Shown: in pieces, positions 16,216 through 25,646 of the stretch | Numbering within the stretch: position 1 is the first letter of the stretch | How the letters are laid out: every line of letters begins with the position of its first letter | Assembly (NCBI RefSeq): GCF_002778275.1 | Contig: NZ_NESG01000003.1 | Coordinates: 248,001 to 312,000, forward strand | Length of the DNA stretch: 64,000 nt | Direction: 5' to 3' | Source of the DNA: Limnohabitans sp. G3-2 | GTDB lineage: Bacteria > Pseudomonadota > Gammaproteobacteria > Burkholderiales > Burkholderiaceae_C | Notes under the pieces: model-generated | The model's input: the letters and a program-made list of their open reading frames with translations, nothing else | Database searches by the model: none | What the model was told of the DNA's origin: nothing | Translations under genes and position numbers: made by a program

Positions 16216-16796
16216 GCCGCAAGAAGGCGCTGCAGGGCCGTCAAATCGCCCCGCGGTGAACGGCCTTGGGCATCTGGCAAAAGCGCACCGCGCAAATCGT
16301 CCAAATCGTAAATCCGCAGGTGCACGCCCACATCTTCGTTCAATGGCTGGCAAAAACTGTGCAAACTCAGCACATCCACGTCGTCGCCATGCAAACCGCG
16401 CACAGTTTGGACCTCGAAACGCTGATTTTGGTTGATCAGGGCGATTTCGGCCGATTTGGGATCGTCACAAAACAAGGCCAGATCCACATCGCACAGGCGC
16501 GTGGCCCAGCCTTGCCAGACCGCCCCACCCAAATGCGGGCGAAATTCGGACAAGCGCTGCATCCAGACAAGCGCCAATTCGCGCAAAGCCTGCAACTGAG
16601 CAGGCTGCGTATCGGCGCAAAACAAGGCAATGTAGTCACGCACTTCGGCTTCCACCAGCTCATTGCTCGGCATGGCCGTTCGCGCGGGCAAGCCCAGCTC
16701 TTTGAGGGCGCGGTGTTTGGCCGGGCCAAAAGCCAAGCCTTCTTCCACCACCAAACGGGCCGCGGATGCGGCAACTTCAAGGGCAAGGTCGTTCAT
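16212..16796 (-). CDS. Conserved protein of unknown function, possibly nucleotidyltransferase-like
   Basis: A 194-aa soluble protein coupled to the thioredoxin gene downstream (ATGA). I do not recognise a firm family. The centre reads HLGGAVWQGWATRLCDVDLALF, which loosely resembles a G-S/G...D-x-D nucleotidyltransferase signature, and the C-terminus is rich in acidic pairs (YDLDDLRGALL). It is divergent from mpl. The start could be the GTG at 16820; the ATG at 16796 is preferred. Functional call is weak. Confidence 0.55.
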   Translation of the reverse strand: MNDLALEVAASAARLVVEEGLAFGPAKHRALKELGLPARTAMPSNELVEAEVRDYIALFCADTQPAQLQALRELALVWMQRLSEFRPHLGGAVWQGWATRLCDVDLALFCDDPKSAEIALINQNQRFEVQTVRGLHGDDVDVLSLHSFCQPLNEDVGVHLRIYDLDDLRGALLPDAQGRSPRGDLTALQRLLAA

Positions 16797-16878
16797 GGGC
16801 ACCCATTGTGACCGAGCCACCAGGGATCACCGCCCTGCTGGATGGGGGTTGCTTTCATTGGCACCCTAAAATCCGGGC

Positions 16879-18249
16879 ATGCATATACATATTTTGGGCA
16901 TTTGTGGCACCTTCATGGGGGGCCTGGCCGCGCTGGCCCGCGAGGCAGGGCATCGGGTCACAGGGTGTGACGCGGGCGTTTACCCGCCCATGAGCGATCA
17001 ACTCCGCGCCTTGGGCATCGACCTGATCGAAGGTTTTGATGCCGGGCAGATGGCCCTGAAACCCGATGTGTACGTGATCGGCAACGTGGTCAGCCGAGCA
17101 CGCCTGGCCGACGGCAGTCCCAAATTCCCGCTGATGGAAGCCATTTTGGAATCCGGTGCACCCTACACCAGCGGCCCGCAATGGCTGTCTGAGCATGTTT
17201 TGCAGGGCAAACATGTGCTCGCTGTCGCGGGCACGCACGGCAAAACCACCACCACCTCGATGCTCACTTGGGTGCTGGAGCAAGCGGGTTTGCAGCCGGG
17301 CTTTCTGGTCGGTGGTGTGCCACTGAACTTCGGCATCTCGGCCCGCTTGGGTGGCGGGCAATATTTCGTGATCGAGGCCGACGAATACGACACCGCCTTC
17401 TTTGACAAGCGCAGCAAGTTTGTGCACTACCGCCCGCGCACCGCCATCCTGAACAACCTGGAATTCGACCACGCCGATATTTTTGACGACCTGGCCGCCA
17501 TCGAGCGCCAATTCCACCACCTGGTGCGCACCGTGCCCGGCACGGGCCGTGTGGTCGTCAACGGCCTGGAAGAGAGCCTGACACGCGTGCTGGCGCAGGG
17601 CTGCTGGAGTGAAATGCGCACCTTTGGCAGCGCCGTGAGCGACTTCGTGGCGCAGGGCGAGCCGTCCCACTTCACGGTGCTGCAGGGGAGTCAAGCTGTG
17701 GCCGATGTGCAATGGGCCATCGGCGGCGTGCACAACCAGCTCAACGCGCTGGCCACCATCGCCGCCGCCGAACATGTCGGGGTGAGCCCGGCTGTGGCGG
17801 CGCAAGCCCTGGCCACGTTTGAAAACGTCAAAAGGCGCATGGAAGTGCGCGGTACGGTCAATGGCATCACCGTGTACGACGATTTTGCCCACCACCCCAC
17901 CGCGATTCGGACCACCGTCAACGGGCTGCGCCGGCAGGTGGGGGATGCGCGCATCTTGGCCATCTTCGAGCCGCGCAGCAACACCATGAAGCTCGGCACC
18001 ATGAAGGCCCAACTGCCCTGGAGCCTGGAGGAAACCGATCTCGCGTTTTGCCACTCGGGTGGTTTGGGCTGGGAGGCTGCTTCAGCACTGGCGCCCATGG
18101 GAAGCAAAGCGCAGGTGGGCGCCAACATTGACGAGGTGATTGCACAAGTGCTGGCCCAAGTCCAGCCCGGCGACCACCTGCTGTGCATGAGCAATGGCGG
18201 CTTTGGCGGCATCCACGCCAAGCTGCTGGAAGCCTTGGCAACCCGCTGA
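16879..18249 (+). CDS. mpl: UDP-MurNAc:L-alanyl-gamma-D-glutamyl-meso-DAP ligase (murein recycling)
   Basis: A 456-aa Mur-ligase family enzyme that attaches recycled tripeptide directly to UDP-MurNAc. The MurC-like N-terminus HIHILGICGTFMGGLA, the ATP loop [12 protein letters not shown], the EADEYDTAFFDKRSKFVHY segment typical of Mpl and the DDFAHHPTAI motif distinguish it from MurC, which is separately present at 33846. It complements AmpD in the recycling route. Confidence 0.96.
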   Translation: MHIHILGICGTFMGGLAALAREAGHRVTGCDAGVYPPMSDQLRALGIDLIEGFDAGQMALKPDVYVIGNVVSRARLADGSPKFPLMEAILESGAPYTSGPQWLSEHVLQGKHVLAVAGTHGKTTTTSMLTWVLEQAGLQPGFLVGGVPLNFGISARLGGGQYFVIEADEYDTAFFDKRSKFVHYRPRTAILNNLEFDHADIFDDLAAIERQFHHLVRTVPGTGRVVVNGLEESLTRVLAQGCWSEMRTFGSAVSDFVAQGEPSHFTVLQGSQAVADVQWAIGGVHNQLNALATIAAAEHVGVSPAVAAQALATFENVKRRMEVRGTVNGITVYDDFAHHPTAIRTTVNGLRRQVGDARILAIFEPRSNTMKLGTMKAQLPWSLEETDLAFCHSGGLGWEAASALAPMGSKAQVGANIDEVIAQVLAQVQPGDHLLCMSNGGFGGIHAKLLEALATR

Positions 18250-18262
18250 CGTCTGCCCCTGA

Positions 18263-18337
18263 TTGGGAGCGAGCCCCTGCTCGCAAATCCAAGCACCGAG
18301 GCGATGCATGCATTCGGCCGCAGGGGCGGCCTCCCAC
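18263..18337. repeat. Two inverted REP-like 26-bp palindromic elements
   Basis: Copy 1 (18263-18288, minus orientation) has the stem CGAGC/GCTCG; copy 2 (18312-18337, plus) has the stem GCCGC/GCGGC. Both have the family layout ATTCG, a 5-bp stem around RGGG, then CTCCCAC, copy 1 with two end changes. They face each other in the convergent gap between mpl and aroG, together able to form a large hairpin that may act as a transcription or RNA-decay barrier. Confidence 0.8.
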
Positions 18338-18364
18338 AAGGGGGTCAAAGGCCTCGCCTAAAAA

Positions 18365-19486
18365 TCAAGCGTCGCGGCGCGCCTTCACCGCGTCTGACAG
18401 CACCTGCAACACGCCCACGCTGTCGTCCCAGCCGATGCAGGCGTCGGTGATGCTCTGACCGTAGGCCAGCTTCGTCATATCGTCTTTGCCGGGTGTGAAC
18501 TTCTGAGCCCCGTCCACGATGTGGCTTTCGACCATGACGCCGAACACCTGGCGTGAGCCAGCGCTGATTTGCGCGGCAATGTCTTTGGCCACGTCGATCT
18601 GGCGCTCGTGCTTTTTGCTGCTGTTGGCGTGGCTGCAGTCGACCATCAAGGTGGCCGGCAACTTGGCGGCTTCGAGTTCCTTGCAGGCAGAGGCCACGCT
18701 GTCGGCGTCGTAATTGGGCGCTTTGCCGCCGCGCAAAATCACATGGCAATCCTTGTTGCCTTGGGTCTGAACGATGGCGACTTGGCCGTTTTTGTGGACC
18801 GACAAAAAGTGGTGGCCACGGGCAGCGGCCTGAATCGCATCGGTCGCGATCTTGATGTTGCCGTCCGTGCCGTTCTTGAAGCCGATGGGCGCAGACAAGC
18901 CCGAAGCCAGCTCGCGGTGCACTTGGCTTTCGGTGGTGCGCGCGCCAATGGCGCCCCAGCTGATCAGGTCGCCGATGTACTGGGGCGAGATCACGTCGAG
19001 GAACTCGCTGCCCGCGGGCAGGCCCTGACGGTTGATTTCGATGAGCAACTGGCGTGCGATGCGCAGGCCTTCGTCAATGCGGTAACTCTCGTCCAGGTAG
19101 GGGTCGTTGATCAGCCCCTTCCAGCCCACGGTGGTGCGGGGTTTTTCGAAGTACACGCGCATCACGATCTCCAGCGTATCGGCGTACTTCTCGCGCAAGG
19201 GCTTCAAGCGGCGGGCGTAATCCAGGGCGGCAGCCGGATCGTGGATCGAGCAAGGGCCGATGATGACCAGCAGGCGGTCGTCTTGTCCGTGCACGATCTT
19301 CTGAATGGCTTGGCGGGTTTTGGCGATCAGGGTTTCCGTCGCCGTGCCGGCGATCGGGAAGAAACGGATCAGGTGCTCAGGAGGCGGGAGCACGGTGATG
19401 TCCTTGATGCGTTCGTCGTCGGTCTGACCGGTGCGGTCGGCTGCATTCGGGTACCAGCTTTCAGGGGCGGTGGTTTTGGGGTTCAT
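18365..19486 (-). CDS. aroG: 3-deoxy-D-arabino-heptulosonate 7-phosphate synthase, class I
   Basis: A 373-aa type I DAHP synthase joining PEP and erythrose 4-phosphate, the committed step to aromatic amino acids. GPCSIHDPAAALDYARRL, KPRTTVGWKGLINDP, GARTTESQVHRELASG and the metal site DCSHANSSKKH are family signatures. The ATG at 19486 has an AAGGAG site seven bases upstream; the open frame runs further but through the attenuator. Expression is likely controlled by the leader peptide and terminator just upstream. The feedback amino acid cannot be told from sequence with certainty. Confidence 0.96.
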   Translation of the reverse strand: MNPKTTAPESWYPNAADRTGQTDDERIKDITVLPPPEHLIRFFPIAGTATETLIAKTRQAIQKIVHGQDDRLLVIIGPCSIHDPAAALDYARRLKPLREKYADTLEIVMRVYFEKPRTTVGWKGLINDPYLDESYRIDEGLRIARQLLIEINRQGLPAGSEFLDVISPQYIGDLISWGAIGARTTESQVHRELASGLSAPIGFKNGTDGNIKIATDAIQAAARGHHFLSVHKNGQVAIVQTQGNKDCHVILRGGKAPNYDADSVASACKELEAAKLPATLMVDCSHANSSKKHERQIDVAKDIAAQISAGSRQVFGVMVESHIVDGAQKFTPGKDDMTKLAYGQSITDACIGWDDSVGVLQVLSDAVKARRDA

Positions 19487-19516
19487 CGTGGGCTCCTTGG
19501 ATTTGAAAAAAAGGTG

Positions 19517-19549
19517 AAAAAAAACCGCCGGGCTTTGGGGCTCCGGCGG
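19517..19549 (-). terminator. aroG attenuator terminator
   Basis: On the minus strand CCGCCGG (19549-19543) pairs with CCGGCGG (19531-19525) around an 11-nt loop and is followed by eight Ts (19524-19517), about 30 bp before the aroG start. The first arm can pair instead with an identical CCGGCGG at 19598-19592 in the leader, giving a competing antiterminator. Confidence 0.85.
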
Positions 19550-19572
19550 TGTGTATCGAGATGTTCGGGTGC

Positions 19573-19647
19573 TTATGCGCTCGCCTCTCGTCCGCCGGGG
19601 ACTGAGAACCAAAAATAAAAAAAGTAAAAAGCGGTGCGCAAAGACAT
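19573..19647 (-). CDS. Aromatic leader peptide of aroG (attenuation)
   Basis: A 24-codon open frame, ATG at 19647 to TAA at 19573, too short for routine gene calling. Residues 7-14 are FYFFYFWF: five Phe, two Tyr and one Trp in a row. It sits 87 bp before aroG, ahead of a terminator whose first arm can alternatively pair with leader sequence just after the aromatic codons. This is the classical ribosome-stalling arrangement of pheA/trp-type leaders: shortage of charged tRNA-Phe, -Tyr or -Trp would stall the ribosome and free the antiterminator. The ribosome site (GAAG) is weak. Confidence 0.85.
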   Translation of the reverse strand: MSLRTAFYFFYFWFSVPGGREASA

Positions 19648-19724
19648 GGCTTCAATGTATCACAGCTCCATGACAGCACCTGACAGGCCGATCCGGGGAC
19701 AAACCCGGAGGGCCGGTACAGGCT

Positions 19725-21194
19725 TCAGGCCGTGCCCCCAACGGTCAGGCCGTCGATGCGCAAGGTGGGCTGCCCCACGCCCACCGGCACACTCTGGCCT
19801 TCTTTGCCGCAGGTGCCCACGCCCGAGTCCAGCTTCATGTCGTTGCCAATCATGCTGATTTTCTTCAGCGACTCGGGGCCGCTGCCAATCAGGGTGGCCC
19901 CCTTGACGGGGTATTGGATCTTGCCGTTTTCCACCCAGTAAGCCTGGCTGGCCGAAAACACGAACTTGCCGCTGGTGATGTCGACCTGGCCGCCCGCAAA
20001 GTTGGTGGCGTAGAGGCCTTTTTTGATGCTGGCCACGATTTCTTCGGGGCTCTTGTCGCCACCCAACATGTAGGTGTTGGTCATGCGCGGCATGGGCACA
20101 TGGGCGTAGCTTTCGCGCCGTCCGTTGCCCGTGGGCTTGACGCCCATAAGACGTGCGTTCATCGCGTCCTGGATGTAGCCGCGCAGGATGCCGTCTTCGA
20201 TCAGCACATTCTTCTGGCTGGCGTGGCCTTCGTCGTCCACATTCAAAGAGCCCCGGCGGTCAGCGATGGTGCCGTCGTCCAAAACGGTCACGCCCTTGGC
20301 CGCCACGCGTTGGCCGATGCGGCCACTGAAAGCGCTCGAGCCCTTGCGGTTGAAGTCACCTTCCAGACCGTGCCCCACGGCTTCGTGCAGCAGCACGCCT
20401 GGCCAGCCATTGCCCAGCACCACCGTCATCTCGCCGGCGGGTGCAGGGCGGGCGTCAAGATTGATGAGCGCCGCCGAGACGGCTTCTTGCACATAGCTTT
20501 CGACCATGCCATCGTCAAAATAAGCCAAGCCAAAGCGGCCACCACCACCTGCACTGCCCACTTCGCGGCGGCCATTTTGCTCGGCGATCACCGTGACCGA
20601 CAGGCGGATCAAGGGGCGCACATCGGCCGCCAAGGTGCCGTCGGCACGGGCCACCATGACCACGTCGTACTCGGTGGCCAAACCGGCCATGACCTGCACC
20701 ACTCGGGGATCTTTGGCGCGGGCGATCTTCTCGACGCGGCCAAGCAGATTGACTTTGGCCGTGCTGTCCAAAGTGGACATCGGATCGAGCGATGGGTAGA
20801 GCGAACGACTGGCCGAAACCTTGCGGGTGGGCACTTTGATGCGCTTGTTTTGTGTGGCCTGTGCGATGGTGCGCACCGTCAGGGCCGCATCCATCAAAGA
20901 AGCTTCAGAGATGTCGTCTGAATAGGCAAAGGCGGTTTTTTCCCCCGACACGGCCCGCACGCCAACCCCTTGGTCAATGCTGAAGCTGCCGGTTTTGACA
21001 ATGCCCTCCTCCAAGCTCCAGCCCTCAGAACGGGTGTACTGGAAATACAGATCGGCATCGTCGACCTGGTGGGCCTGAATGGCGGCCAGCGCACGACTCA
21101 GGTGGGTCTCGTCCAAGCCAAACGGCTCAAGCAAGAGGGACCGGGCTGTGGCCAAGCGTTCAATGGTGGGTTCGCGTGAAATCATGGGGGACAT
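19725..21194 (-). CDS. tldD: TldD/PmbA-family metalloprotease TldD
   Basis: A 489-aa TldD homologue with the [11 protein letters not shown] zinc motif (H270, E271, H275). TldD works with TldE/PmbA to degrade unfolded peptides and mature ribosomally made peptides such as microcin B17 or to digest CcdA. TldE is not in the window. Start taken at the first ATG; a second in-frame ATG at 21185 is possible as neither has a clear ribosome site. Confidence 0.95.
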   Translation of the reverse strand: MSPMISREPTIERLATARSLLLEPFGLDETHLSRALAAIQAHQVDDADLYFQYTRSEGWSLEEGIVKTGSFSIDQGVGVRAVSGEKTAFAYSDDISEASLMDAALTVRTIAQATQNKRIKVPTRKVSASRSLYPSLDPMSTLDSTAKVNLLGRVEKIARAKDPRVVQVMAGLATEYDVVMVARADGTLAADVRPLIRLSVTVIAEQNGRREVGSAGGGGRFGLAYFDDGMVESYVQEAVSAALINLDARPAPAGEMTVVLGNGWPGVLLHEAVGHGLEGDFNRKGSSAFSGRIGQRVAAKGVTVLDDGTIADRRGSLNVDDEGHASQKNVLIEDGILRGYIQDAMNARLMGVKPTGNGRRESYAHVPMPRMTNTYMLGGDKSPEEIVASIKKGLYATNFAGGQVDITSGKFVFSASQAYWVENGKIQYPVKGATLIGSGPESLKKISMIGNDMKLDSGVGTCGKEGQSVPVGVGQPTLRIDGLTVGGTA

Positions 21195-21242
21195 TGTAGG
21201 CAGGCTTCAAGACCCTTGCCCGCAGCGGACTGCGCCAACAAG

Positions 21243-22166
21243 TCAAGGACCGAATCGGTCAGGGCCCTGACGCATCAGTTTGAGCAAGGCCGCATCGTCA
21301 TGGCCCTGCAAGCCTTGCGCCATGGCTTGTGCAAAAAGATCCCTGGCCAAACGGCCCAAACCGGGCTCAAAGGCCACATCTTCGGCCGCCTGCAGTGCCA
21401 AACCCGTGTCTTTGGCCAACAAACTGACATGGGCACGCGGCGCAAAGTCCCCAGCCAAGGCCCGGCGCATCCGGTCTGAACCAATCCAGCTTTGCCCACT
21501 GGAAGCCTCGATCACCGACAAGGTCGCGGCCGGGTCAAGCCCCAGGCGCTCGGCCAAGGCCAGGGCCTCTGCAGCGCCGGCCAAATTCACCGCCGCCAAC
21601 AAATTGTTGACCAACTTGGTGCGGGCACCATCCCCCACTCTCGTGCCCACACGGAACACTTGTTGGCTCAAGGCTTTCAGAACAAGCTGGTGCCGCTGCC
21701 AAGCGGTTTCGGAACAGGCCACCATCAAGCTCATGCTGCCGTCCCGGGCCCTCGCAGGGCCACCCGACATGGGGGCATCGATGCAGTCCACGCCAATATG
21801 CGCCAAGCGCTGCGCTTGCGAGACCACGGTCTCGGGCCCCAAAGTGGGGCACAGCATCACCGTTTGGCCCGGCTGCAAGTGCGCGCCAGCACCCTGCCCA
21901 AGGCCCTGCTCGCCGCTGCCCCACAGCACCGCTTCGGTTTGCGGGGCGTCGACCACGGCCACCAAAAGCAAGCCATGGGGCGCCAGAGACTGCGCTGCCT
22001 GCATCGGCGATTCAAAGGGGAGAGCGCCCGTTCCAACCGCCCGTGCTTGGGCTTGCGGATCGCGGTCGTGGACTCCCACCGACCACCCCAGAGCACACAA
22101 GCGGGCCAGCATGCCGCCGCCCATATTGCCGGCACCGACCACCACCACAGGCAAGCCTGCGCTCAT
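21243..22166 (-). CDS. NAD(P)-dependent beta-hydroxyacid dehydrogenase (HIBADH family)
   Basis: A 307-aa oxidoreductase with an N-terminal Rossmann fold (VVVVGAGNMGGGMLARL), the substrate-binding signature DAPMSGGPARARDGSMSLM and the catalytic lysine segment GDGARTKLVNNLL. Likely substrates are 3-hydroxyisobutyrate, tartronate semialdehyde or similar; exact choice unknown. I placed the start at 22166 because that ATG overlaps the rodA stop as ATGA; an ATG at 22178 is four codons upstream. Confidence 0.85.
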   Translation of the reverse strand: MSAGLPVVVVGAGNMGGGMLARLCALGWSVGVHDRDPQAQARAVGTGALPFESPMQAAQSLAPHGLLLVAVVDAPQTEAVLWGSGEQGLGQGAGAHLQPGQTVMLCPTLGPETVVSQAQRLAHIGVDCIDAPMSGGPARARDGSMSLMVACSETAWQRHQLVLKALSQQVFRVGTRVGDGARTKLVNNLLAAVNLAGAAEALALAERLGLDPAATLSVIEASSGQSWIGSDRMRRALAGDFAPRAHVSLLAKDTGLALQAAEDVAFEPGLGRLARDLFAQAMAQGLQGHDDAALLKLMRQGPDRFGP

Positions 22167-23317
22167 GTTTGCACCCATTGTTTGGAACGCGCGATCGACA
22201 TCAATATCCCCAAGGCCAGGCCCAAAGTGACCATGGCGGTCCCGCCATAGCTGACGAATGGCAAGGGCACGCCCACCACCGGCAAAATGCCACTGACCAT
22301 GCCCATGTTCACAAAAGCGTAGGTGAAGAAAATCATGGCCATGCTGCCCGCCAACAGACGGCTGAACAGCGTGGGCGCCTCTGCGGCGATGACCAGTGCC
22401 CGGTAAACCAGGAAAAAGAACCAGAAGATCAGGAACAAGCCCCCCACAAAACCAAACTCCTCACCATAGGCCGCAAAAATGAAGTCGGTGGTCCGCTCGG
22501 GAATGAATTCAAGGTGGGTCTGGGTCCCTTGCATGAAGCCTTTGCCCCAAAAACCGCCAGAGCCGATGGCGATCATCCCCTGAATGATGTGAAAGCCCTT
22601 GCCCAAAGGGTCACGCGCGGGGTCAAGCAAGGTGCAGACCCTTTGTCGCTGGTATTCGTGGAGCACACGCCAATCGACGTCTGGCTGACACAAGGTGGGC
22701 TCCATGACCACCAGCACCACCATGCCCACCAAACCCAAAACAATGGGCGGCAAGATCCAGCGCCACTTCAGTCCGGCAAAGAAAATCACGGCCAACCCGG
22801 CGGCCAACACCAACAAGGAAGTGCCCAGATCAGGCTGCTTCATGATCAAGCCGACCGGGAGTCCCAAAATCATCAAAGCCACGGCAAAGTCAAAGGGGCG
22901 CAGCTGGCCTTCCCGCTTTTGAAACCAAGCCGCCAGCATCAGGGGCAAGGCAATTTTCAATATTTCACTGGGCTGGATCACCACACCCAGGTTGATCCAG
23001 CGTTTGGCCCCTTTTTTGGTGATGCCAAAAATCGCCACCGCCACCAACAAAATGACCCCCACGGTGTAAATCGGCACCGCCCAAGCCATGAGTTTTTGCG
23101 GTGGCAACTGGGCCACCACAAACATGATGAATCCGGCCAAGAGCATGTTTCGCCCATGGTCCACGAAACGGGTGCCGTGGTCGTACCCGGAAGAAAACAT
23201 GATCAACAAACCCGCGCAGGCGAGCATGAACACGGCGAACGCCAAAGGGCCATCGAAGCCCTTGAGCAGGTGCCGCAGGCGATGCAACAGCGTTGGTGTT
23301 TGAATGACGGGACCCAT
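22163..23317 (-). CDS. rodA: Rod-shape SEDS glycosyltransferase RodA
   Basis: A 384-aa polytopic SEDS-family peptidoglycan polymerase of the elongasome. Many transmembrane helices and conserved segments are seen: SSGYDHGTRFVDHGRN, AKRWINLG, QPSEILKIALPL, KQPDLGTSLL and PLPFVSYGGTAM. It is the elongation counterpart of FtsW at 36313. Its usual partner mrdA (PBP2) is not adjacent here; ruvC lies upstream instead. Confidence 0.95.
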   Translation of the reverse strand: MGPVIQTPTLLHRLRHLLKGFDGPLAFAVFMLACAGLLIMFSSGYDHGTRFVDHGRNMLLAGFIMFVVAQLPPQKLMAWAVPIYTVGVILLVAVAIFGITKKGAKRWINLGVVIQPSEILKIALPLMLAAWFQKREGQLRPFDFAVALMILGLPVGLIMKQPDLGTSLLVLAAGLAVIFFAGLKWRWILPPIVLGLVGMVVLVVMEPTLCQPDVDWRVLHEYQRQRVCTLLDPARDPLGKGFHIIQGMIAIGSGGFWGKGFMQGTQTHLEFIPERTTDFIFAAYGEEFGFVGGLFLIFWFFFLVYRALVIAAEAPTLFSRLLAGSMAMIFFTYAFVNMGMVSGILPVVGVPLPFVSYGGTAMVTLGLALGILMSIARSKQWVQT

Positions 23318-23366
23318 GGCGGTGATTATCTCAGGGCGTGGCCCCGCCTATCGCTTTGCCCATGCC

Positions 23367-23948
23367 TCAGTGGCTGCGGCCACTGCGGAACATGCCATGC
23401 GTTTTGCGCTGAAGCACGCCTTGCGCGGCCAGTTTGTTCATGGATGGGCTGGCATGCGCATGGGTGATGGCCATGCCCAGCGCATCGGCCGCATCTTGAC
23501 GCGGCAGGACGGGCAACTGCAGCAAACGTTTGACCATTTCTTGGACTTGCGACTTGGCTGCTCGGCCGTGCCCGGTGACGGATTGCTTCATTTGCAAAGC
23601 GGTGTATTCGGCGACCGGCAAGTCGCACGACACCAAAGCCGTGACACAACAGCCCCGCGCCTGGCCCAGCAGCAAGGTCGCTTGCGGGTTGACGTTGACA
23701 AAAACGATTTCGACCGAAGCGACATCGGGTTGATAGCGGGCATGGATCTCACGCACCCCGTCGTAGATGACTTTCAGACGGGCTGGCAAATTGCCCATAT
23801 CGCCGCGCGTGGTCTCGATCACGCCACTGGCCACGTATTGCAGGCGCGAGCCCGTCATGTCGAGCACACCAAAACCGGTGGTCTGCAAGCCAGGATCGAT
23901 GCCCAAGATGCGCACAGTTTGGGGTGCAGCTGTGGTCAAGGAACTCAT
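23367..23948 (-). CDS. ruvC: Holliday junction resolvase RuvC
   Basis: A 193-aa RNase H-fold endonuclease. The N-terminal [16 protein letters not shown] supplies the first catalytic Asp, the VEIVFVNVN segment the second acidic position, and [16 protein letters not shown] plus [15 protein letters not shown] the remaining site. It resolves Holliday junctions with RuvAB, which are not in the window. Its ATG overlaps the mtgA stop (ATGA). Confidence 0.96.
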   Translation of the reverse strand: MSSLTTAAPQTVRILGIDPGLQTTGFGVLDMTGSRLQYVASGVIETTRGDMGNLPARLKVIYDGVREIHARYQPDVASVEIVFVNVNPQATLLLGQARGCCVTALVSCDLPVAEYTALQMKQSVTGHGRAAKSQVQEMVKRLLQLPVLPRQDAADALGMAITHAHASPSMNKLAAQGVLQRKTHGMFRSGRSH

Positions 23949-24679
23949 GGCAACACCACATCACCCATGCGGGCCGTGATCGTGTCTGCACGGCTTGCCA
24001 AATAAGCCGATTGGGCCTTTTGCTCAAAATACCGGGGGCGCGGCAACATGACGGCCAAACGCGCCGCCTCCCAGTCGTTCAAACGGGCCGCCGATTTTTT
24101 GAAGTAGTGCTGCGCTGCAGCTTCGGCCCCGAAAACGCCCTCGCCCCATTCGACGCTGTTGAGGTAGATCTCCAAAATGCGGCGCTTGGACAGGCAAGTT
24201 TCCAAGGCCAATGTGATCAGCATTTCTTGGCCCTTGCGCAGCAAAGTGCGCTCGCCCGACAAAAACAGGTTTTTGGCCAACTGCTGGGTGATGGTGGAGC
24301 CGCCCACGATTTTCACAGGCGGTGTTTTGCCATCCGCTCGTCGCTGGGCGCGTTGCTCGGCCAAGGCTTTGGCCTTGGCGTTTTTCTCCCAGGCTTTTTC
24401 CAAAGACTCCCACCACACACCGCCGTGCTGCGCGAACAAACTGTCCTCCGAGGCGATCACCGCCCGCTGCAATTTGGGCGAGATGTTGGGCAAATCAACC
24501 CATTCCTGACGCCAAGGCAATTGGCCTTGACGGCTCACAATCTGCCACATCTGCGAGCGCTCGAAGCTGGTGGATTGCGGCGCCCAAACGGCCATGCTGG
24601 CAATGCGCAAAGCAAAAAAGAGCTGCAAACACAGCCCTGCCAACAAGACCAGTGCACACCAACGTCCGAAAGCACGCAT
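23945..24679 (-). CDS. mtgA: Monofunctional biosynthetic peptidoglycan glycosyltransferase
   Basis: A 244-aa GT51 enzyme with one N-terminal membrane anchor ([18 protein letters not shown]) and the transglycosylase motifs [23 protein letters not shown] and [13 protein letters not shown]. It polymerises lipid II without a transpeptidase domain. ATG 24679 follows an AAGGAA site; a TTG lies one codon upstream. Confidence 0.95.
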   Translation of the reverse strand: MRAFGRWCALVLLAGLCLQLFFALRIASMAVWAPQSTSFERSQMWQIVSRQGQLPWRQEWVDLPNISPKLQRAVIASEDSLFAQHGGVWWESLEKAWEKNAKAKALAEQRAQRRADGKTPPVKIVGGSTITQQLAKNLFLSGERTLLRKGQEMLITLALETCLSKRRILEIYLNSVEWGEGVFGAEAAAQHYFKKSAARLNDWEAARLAVMLPRPRYFEQKAQSAYLASRADTITARMGDVVLP

Positions 24680-24716
24680 CAAATTCCTTTTTTCTGAGAT
24701 TCAAGGGCCAAGCCCC

Positions 24717-25646
24717 TCAGGGCGGCAAGACACCCGGGGTCAACATGCGCATGTCCAGCGTTCCCTCATTGGAAAACTGAAAACGGGTGACCACCACGAT
24801 CTGGTCGGCCTGACGGCGCATGTTAGCGCTGAACACATCAAAAGGTGCAGCACTGCGCACAATCGCTACCGCCCTTTGGTCCAACAAAGGCAGGCCCGAG
24901 GTTTTCGCCACTTCGGTCTGAACCAGACGCCCACGCGCGTCCACCGTGATCACCATGGTCAACTGCCCATACAGCTTTTGCCCACCCACTTGGGGGAAAT
25001 TGAGCGTGCCACGGGTTTCAATGGTGCGCCGCAGTTTGTCGTAATACAGCGCGTACACCGCTTCCCGCGTGGCAGGCCCGATGAACCTTTTGCGTGGGCC
25101 CGCCTGGTTTTTCTGCAGCTTGGGCTCGATCTCGGCCAAATGGCGGGTCAATTGTTGCTGCCTCTCTTGACGCGCTTGGCGCTCAGGTGCATCGGTGCTC
25201 TCACCCGACGGGTCGTTCGTCAGGGCCGATAGCTCTTGCTTGAGTTGCGTGAGCAAACGCATCTGCTGCAGCTTGAGCGCCTCGATTTGGCGCTGCATGG
25301 CCCCGATATCGGCCCCCCATTCTTGAACCGCCGATGGCGGCAAAGGGGTGGTGGCGCGCTGATGGCTGGGCATGGCACCCCCGCCGGCCAAATGGACTTG
25401 GGCCATGGCCTGCGCCCGATCGGGGGGCGCATCACTGCGGCCATTGACCAGCACCACCTCTAAGGCGGCGTCTTCAAAGACACGTTGGAAACTCTCCGGG
25501 TCGGCCCAGCGCCAGGCCAACAGCGCCGCATGCAGCAGCAGCGAAAAACCCAATGCCCACACCAGGGTGTGGCGATGCAACACCCGATGGAGCCAAGCGC
25601 TGGGGCGTGGCCGTGGCCACGCCGGCTGAGCACCCTCAAGACCCAT
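24717..25646 (-). CDS. TonB C-terminal domain (energy transducer-like) protein
   Basis: A 309-aa protein with one N-terminal transmembrane helix (about 28-45, WALGFSLLLHAALLAW), a coiled-coil, Gln/Arg-rich periplasmic middle and a C-terminal TonB-like domain (GQLTMVITVDARGRLVQTEVAKTSG...LLDQRAVAIV). TonB proteins transmit proton-motive energy from ExbBD to outer membrane receptors, but no exbBD is near, so the partner is unknown. The ATG at 25646 overlaps the exoribonuclease by 11 bp; a GTG at 25664 is possible. Confidence 0.85.
   Translation of the reverse strand: MGLEGAQPAWPRPRPSAWLHRVLHRHTLVWALGFSLLLHAALLAWRWADPESFQRVFEDAALEVVLVNGRSDAPPDRAQAMAQVHLAGGGAMPSHQRATTPLPPSAVQEWGADIGAMQRQIEALKLQQMRLLTQLKQELSALTNDPSGESTDAPERQARQERQQQLTRHLAEIEPKLQKNQAGPRKRFIGPATREAVYALYYDKLRRTIETRGTLNFPQVGGQKLYGQLTMVITVDARGRLVQTEVAKTSGLPLLDQRAVAIVRSAAPFDVFSANMRRQADQIVVVTRFQFSNEGTLDMRMLTPGVLPP

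Noticed and set aside
19682..19712. TCCGGG-N6-CCCGGA hairpin as the tldD terminator
   Set aside because: Six-bp stem without a T-tract; transcription from tldD into aroG cannot be excluded.
22043..23467. 474-codon open frame antisense to rodA
   Set aside because: Antisense of a membrane protein gene; the many His and Gln codons are the complement of hydrophobic codons.
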